Below are positions 61,180-64,000 of a DNA stretch of 64,000 nucleotides, piece after piece (the first letter of the stretch is position 1; every line of letters begins with the position of its first letter). This DNA comes from Enoplolaimus lenunculus. Lineage: Eukaryota > Nematoda > Enoplea > Enoplida > Thoracostomopsidae. The notes beneath the pieces were generated by a model that made no database searches, was not told where the DNA came from, and saw nothing but the letters and a program-made list of their open reading frames with translations. The translations under genes and the position numbers were made by a program. Where the stretch lies: contig JASANG010001782.1 of the NCBI GenBank assembly GCA_030248215.1, positions 176,878-240,877 on the forward strand, in the 5' to 3' direction.

Positions 61180-61345
61180 GTAGTGACCCGAATAAGAGGG
61201 AGGGACCGATATTTATTTGGCCACTCCGGAGAGTACCGCCCTTGTTTCGTTTACGGACTGTTATTTATTTTCAACCCACGATCCGCCGCCCTTCATTACT
61301 GATATACATCCGGTACTGCAATTATCCGTTGAATTAAACGTTTAT
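61180..61345 (-). repeat. Dispersed repeat, copy 2
   Basis: Inverse of 22427-22562: GGCCACTCCGGAGAGTACC, TTATTTATTTTCAACCCACG and GGTACTGCAATTATCCGTTG. Confidence 0.7.
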
Positions 61346-61536
61346 TTGTCTTGTGTCAATAGCTTGAGCGATAATACAAGGTTACACTTAGGAATTTACT
61401 TTCAAAATTTAAGCACGTTTTAAAGTTTCGAACTCAAATTATTTGGTCCTGGAGTCAATTATGCGCTACAATTAGGGTTACTTAACATTTATGGACTCTA
61501 ATCAGGGTTTAGGGACTCTATCCGCTTACGGACTCT

Positions 61537-62407
61537 GGCCCATGTATAGAACAGGGGCTTAAACTTTTCCAGGGTGGAAAACTTATGACCAGGAGTGCAG
61601 CGGAGCCAATCCTGTATGACGGCCTGATTTTCCACTAGTTGGTAGGAAAAATCACAGGCATAGGTTTTGCTGGGGAAAAGTGGAAAATTCGTAAAACTGG
61701 ATATTCCTTGGTTCGGTAGGGAAAATCTGTAGTGTGTAAAATTTGTTTGGAAAACGGGAAAAGTGAAAAATTTAAACGCCCAGATTTTCCCTTGGTTGGT
61801 AGAGAAATTCTGTAGTGTAAAGTGTGTTTGGAAAACTGGAAAAGCGGAAGTTTTAAAAGCTTAGATTATTCCTTGGTTGGTAGGGAAAATCTGAAGCTTG
61901 TTTGGAAAACTGGAAAAGTGGAAATTTTAAAAGCTTGATTATTCCTGGGTTGGTATGGAAAATCTGAAGCTATGGTTCAGATATTCCCTACCAACCCAGG
62001 GTATAAGTTAGGCCTTAGAATTTCCCGTTTTCCAACCAAAACGTATGCTTCAGATTTTCCCTACCAACCTAGGGTAAAAATCTAAGCATTAGAATTATCC
62101 ACTTTCCCGTTTTCCAACCAAAACCTATGCTTCAGATTTTCCCTACCAACCCAGGGTAAAAATCTAAGCATTAGAATTATCCACTTTTCCCGTTTTCTAA
62201 CCAAAACCTATGCTTCAGATTCTCGCTTCCAACCCAGGGTAAAAATCTAGGTATTAGAATTTTCCACTTTTCCCTTTTTCCAACCAAAACCTATGCTTCA
62301 GATTTTGCCTACCAACCCAGGGGAAAATCTAGGCATTAAAATTTTCTTAATTTGCCTCTAAGTTTTCCACCGTGGAACATTGGAAGCCCCTGTGCTATAC
62401 ATTGGCC
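61537..62407. mobile_element. Foldback element of the GGCC-ATGT family
   Basis: It begins GGCCCATGTATAGAACAGGG and ends with the inverse CCCTGTGCTATACATTGGCC. A perfect 8-bp duplication CGGACTCT flanks it (61529-61536 and 62408-62415). The left half is built of about four units of 85-95 bases with CTTGGTTGGTAGGGAAAATC; the right half holds about four inverse units with GATTTTCCCTACCAACCCAG. The arms meet near 61970, so almost the whole 871 bases can fold on itself. Non-coding. Confidence 0.88.
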
Positions 62408-62870
62408 CGGACTCTTATAAGGGATACGGACTCCAATTGATTCGGACTCAAAATGGGGACCCCCTCTTATTACCCATCCCCCTCGTATTCAGGTCAATAC
62501 AGCAATAAACCATGGGAGCACACAGCCCACATTTTTTCATGCAACCTTGTGTTTCCTCTGTAAACCATTGAATTTAATAAGCTCATCATTAATATGTAGC
62601 AAAACACCAGTTGTAAAACTACACATAATCGATGTGCGCCACGACGCTAATTTCATAACATGCCAAGTCCATCGCTAAATCAATCTACTGTCTTTATCTA
62701 AAGCTGCAACTTTATTTTAATTCAAAACAATTGATGCGAAGTTCATACTTACACGAACAGTAACTAACACTTGTGTGTGAGAGCAGGCAGCCTATACTTG
62801 GATACATCTAATCTTATTTTTCCTTCATTAACCAGCGATTTCATAATTACGGTAAATTCGAAATGTAGAA

Positions 62871-63205
62871 ATTTTATAAATTTAATTGTATATTCTTCGC
62901 CGAAGGCATACAAAATAAGCGTCTATTACATAGCTAGTGGTGCAGTTGTGGTGAACCAAAATGAACATATTTTTTGCGCATAACTGGTGTACTTTTTTGC
63001 ATGCCGGCAGCCAACATACAGTCAAAAGCAGCTGAAGTAGTAAAATTATTGCGTGTGCATAAGTAACCTACAGGTAGGTTATCGTTTTTTAGAACAACAG
63101 CAAAATTTGATACAGAGGTGGGTAATTTAAGTTTTGGAAAATCCGCACTCAAGATGCGGGAATCATATTTAGAAACACTACCGTGTTTCTAAGATTCAAC
63201 AGGAC
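62871..63205 (+). repeat. Dispersed repeat with terminal hairpins, copy 2
   Basis: Same family and orientation as 46556-46885: TATTACATAGCTAGTGG, CCGCACTCAAGATGCGGG and GAAACACTACCGTGTTTC, the last a perfect hairpin. Confidence 0.75.
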
Positions 63206-63428
63206 AATTTGGGTATGTTACCTCAAGCATACAGACATTTGAAAATATATCATATGATATTCGCAGACAATACTTCGAAAGTCACGATATTGTTTTACAA
63301 AAGGTGGCCTATACATGATAATAGCATACAAATACTAATTTTTGAATACGATATGCGGTCTACAAGCAAACAAATTGTTACCCAATAGTCTAATAGGGAC
63401 AAAACGTGTCCCAAGCATGCCCGGTTAG

Positions 63429-63479
63429 TCTTTAGGCTTAGGAATATGCTTATACTAAGCCCTGGTCTATACATTGGCC
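63429..63479 (+). repeat. GGCC-ATGT family, right end
   Basis: TAGGCTTAGGAATATGCTTA then GGTCTATACATTGGCC matches 24822-24879. The left half is missing. Confidence 0.75.
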
Positions 63480-64000
63480 AAAAGTTACAAGGCTCTGTCA
63501 CCAACTGTTCATAGGTGTTGCACACATTTAAGAATACGGGCTTATAAATTGAATGACACATGCTTCTGGTTTTTGAGCGCCGGGATATTTGATTTTTGCC
63601 CGTACCACAGCAATGAGAAAAGTGATCTTCTCTGTATCGCTCGTCGTGTGTTTTTAACCATCTCCAAACACACGTGTCGTTTTAGTCTTTTCCTGGAGCG
63701 CAACGCAAAACGATATTCAAAATTTTTTCATGGTAACCTAGGACCAACTATGTGAAGTGAACACTTGGACAGACCTGCTCTAGACAGAATTTTTTGTGGT
63801 TTAAAAAGGGCATGTTTATTTCGTAGGTCCGCGTTTCCTATCAGCATAATCCGATCCTGCATGTAGTTTTCATTGACACCGCGAATTGCTAAGCTTAACC
63901 CGTTCACTCATAGAGTATACTATTAGCTACTAAATAAATTAATGTTCGAGCAATACACACACACTGTGAGCCGTGTTTAATATTTATAACATATAGTTAA
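63480..64000. other. Window end, nothing recognised
   Basis: An open frame of 93 codons (63474-63755) has no splice context, family motif or partner. It is left uncalled. Confidence 0.4.

Noticed and set aside
63474-63755. 93-codon open frame at the right end
   Set aside because: No splice context, no motif and composition like the surrounding non-coding DNA.
1-64000. CRISPR arrays, rRNA operons, prokaryotic operons or attachment sites
   Set aside because: No regularly spaced short direct repeats with unique spacers, no rRNA core sequence, and the gene structure is eukaryotic throughout.

Overview
This is animal nuclear DNA: AT-rich overall, with GT-AG introns, host genes split into many exons, and a dense load of transposons. 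No rRNA, CRISPR array, operon or prokaryotic signal is visible. The host proteins (a NuSAP-type spindle protein and a large RS/Q-rich zinc-finger protein) and a LINE carrying a ribosome-skipping 2A peptide suggest an invertebrate metazoan, perhaps marine. I cannot name a species. No database was searched; family names rest on motif recognition by eye.

Layout. (1) Positions 325-21454, + strand: ten exons of a NuSAP-like gene whose splice phases all agree. The 5' end lies left of the window. Its introns hold most of the mobile elements of the left third: a degraded Polinton-type element (1467-7970) with two hAT-type MITEs inside it, an open-frame 2A-bearing LINE (about 10235-14540) inside older MITEs, and a hAT derivative with a transposase remnant (18291-19050). 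(2) Positions 21455-32125: gene-free DNA with small TIR elements, a tandem-unit element, and a GC-richer island (27237-29955) with two overlapping open frames I do not recognise. (3) Positions 32126-56423, - strand: one gene of 18 coding exons in continuous phase, about 2453 aa. It has an acidic N-terminus, an RS stretch, two related C2H2 finger modules, and a single 4.1-kb last exon encoding an SR-like then Gln-rich tail. A small + strand coding candidate (47408-47671) sits in one of its introns. (4) Positions 56424-64000: gene-free and repeat-rich, including a 2.6-kb element with inverted Helitron-like ends and an 871-bp foldback element with a perfect 8-bp target duplication.

The repeat load is dominated by hAT-type non-autonomous elements: ends starting C/TAGGG-like, 8-bp target duplications, and internal CCGG-rich or GAGACC-rich subterminal repeats. 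Several are nested, so relative ages can be read. Most notable are the intact LINE with its 2A peptide close to the first ATG, the compact polymerase-only Polinton-like fossil, the paired inverted CTAG-ended elements, and the giant foldback.
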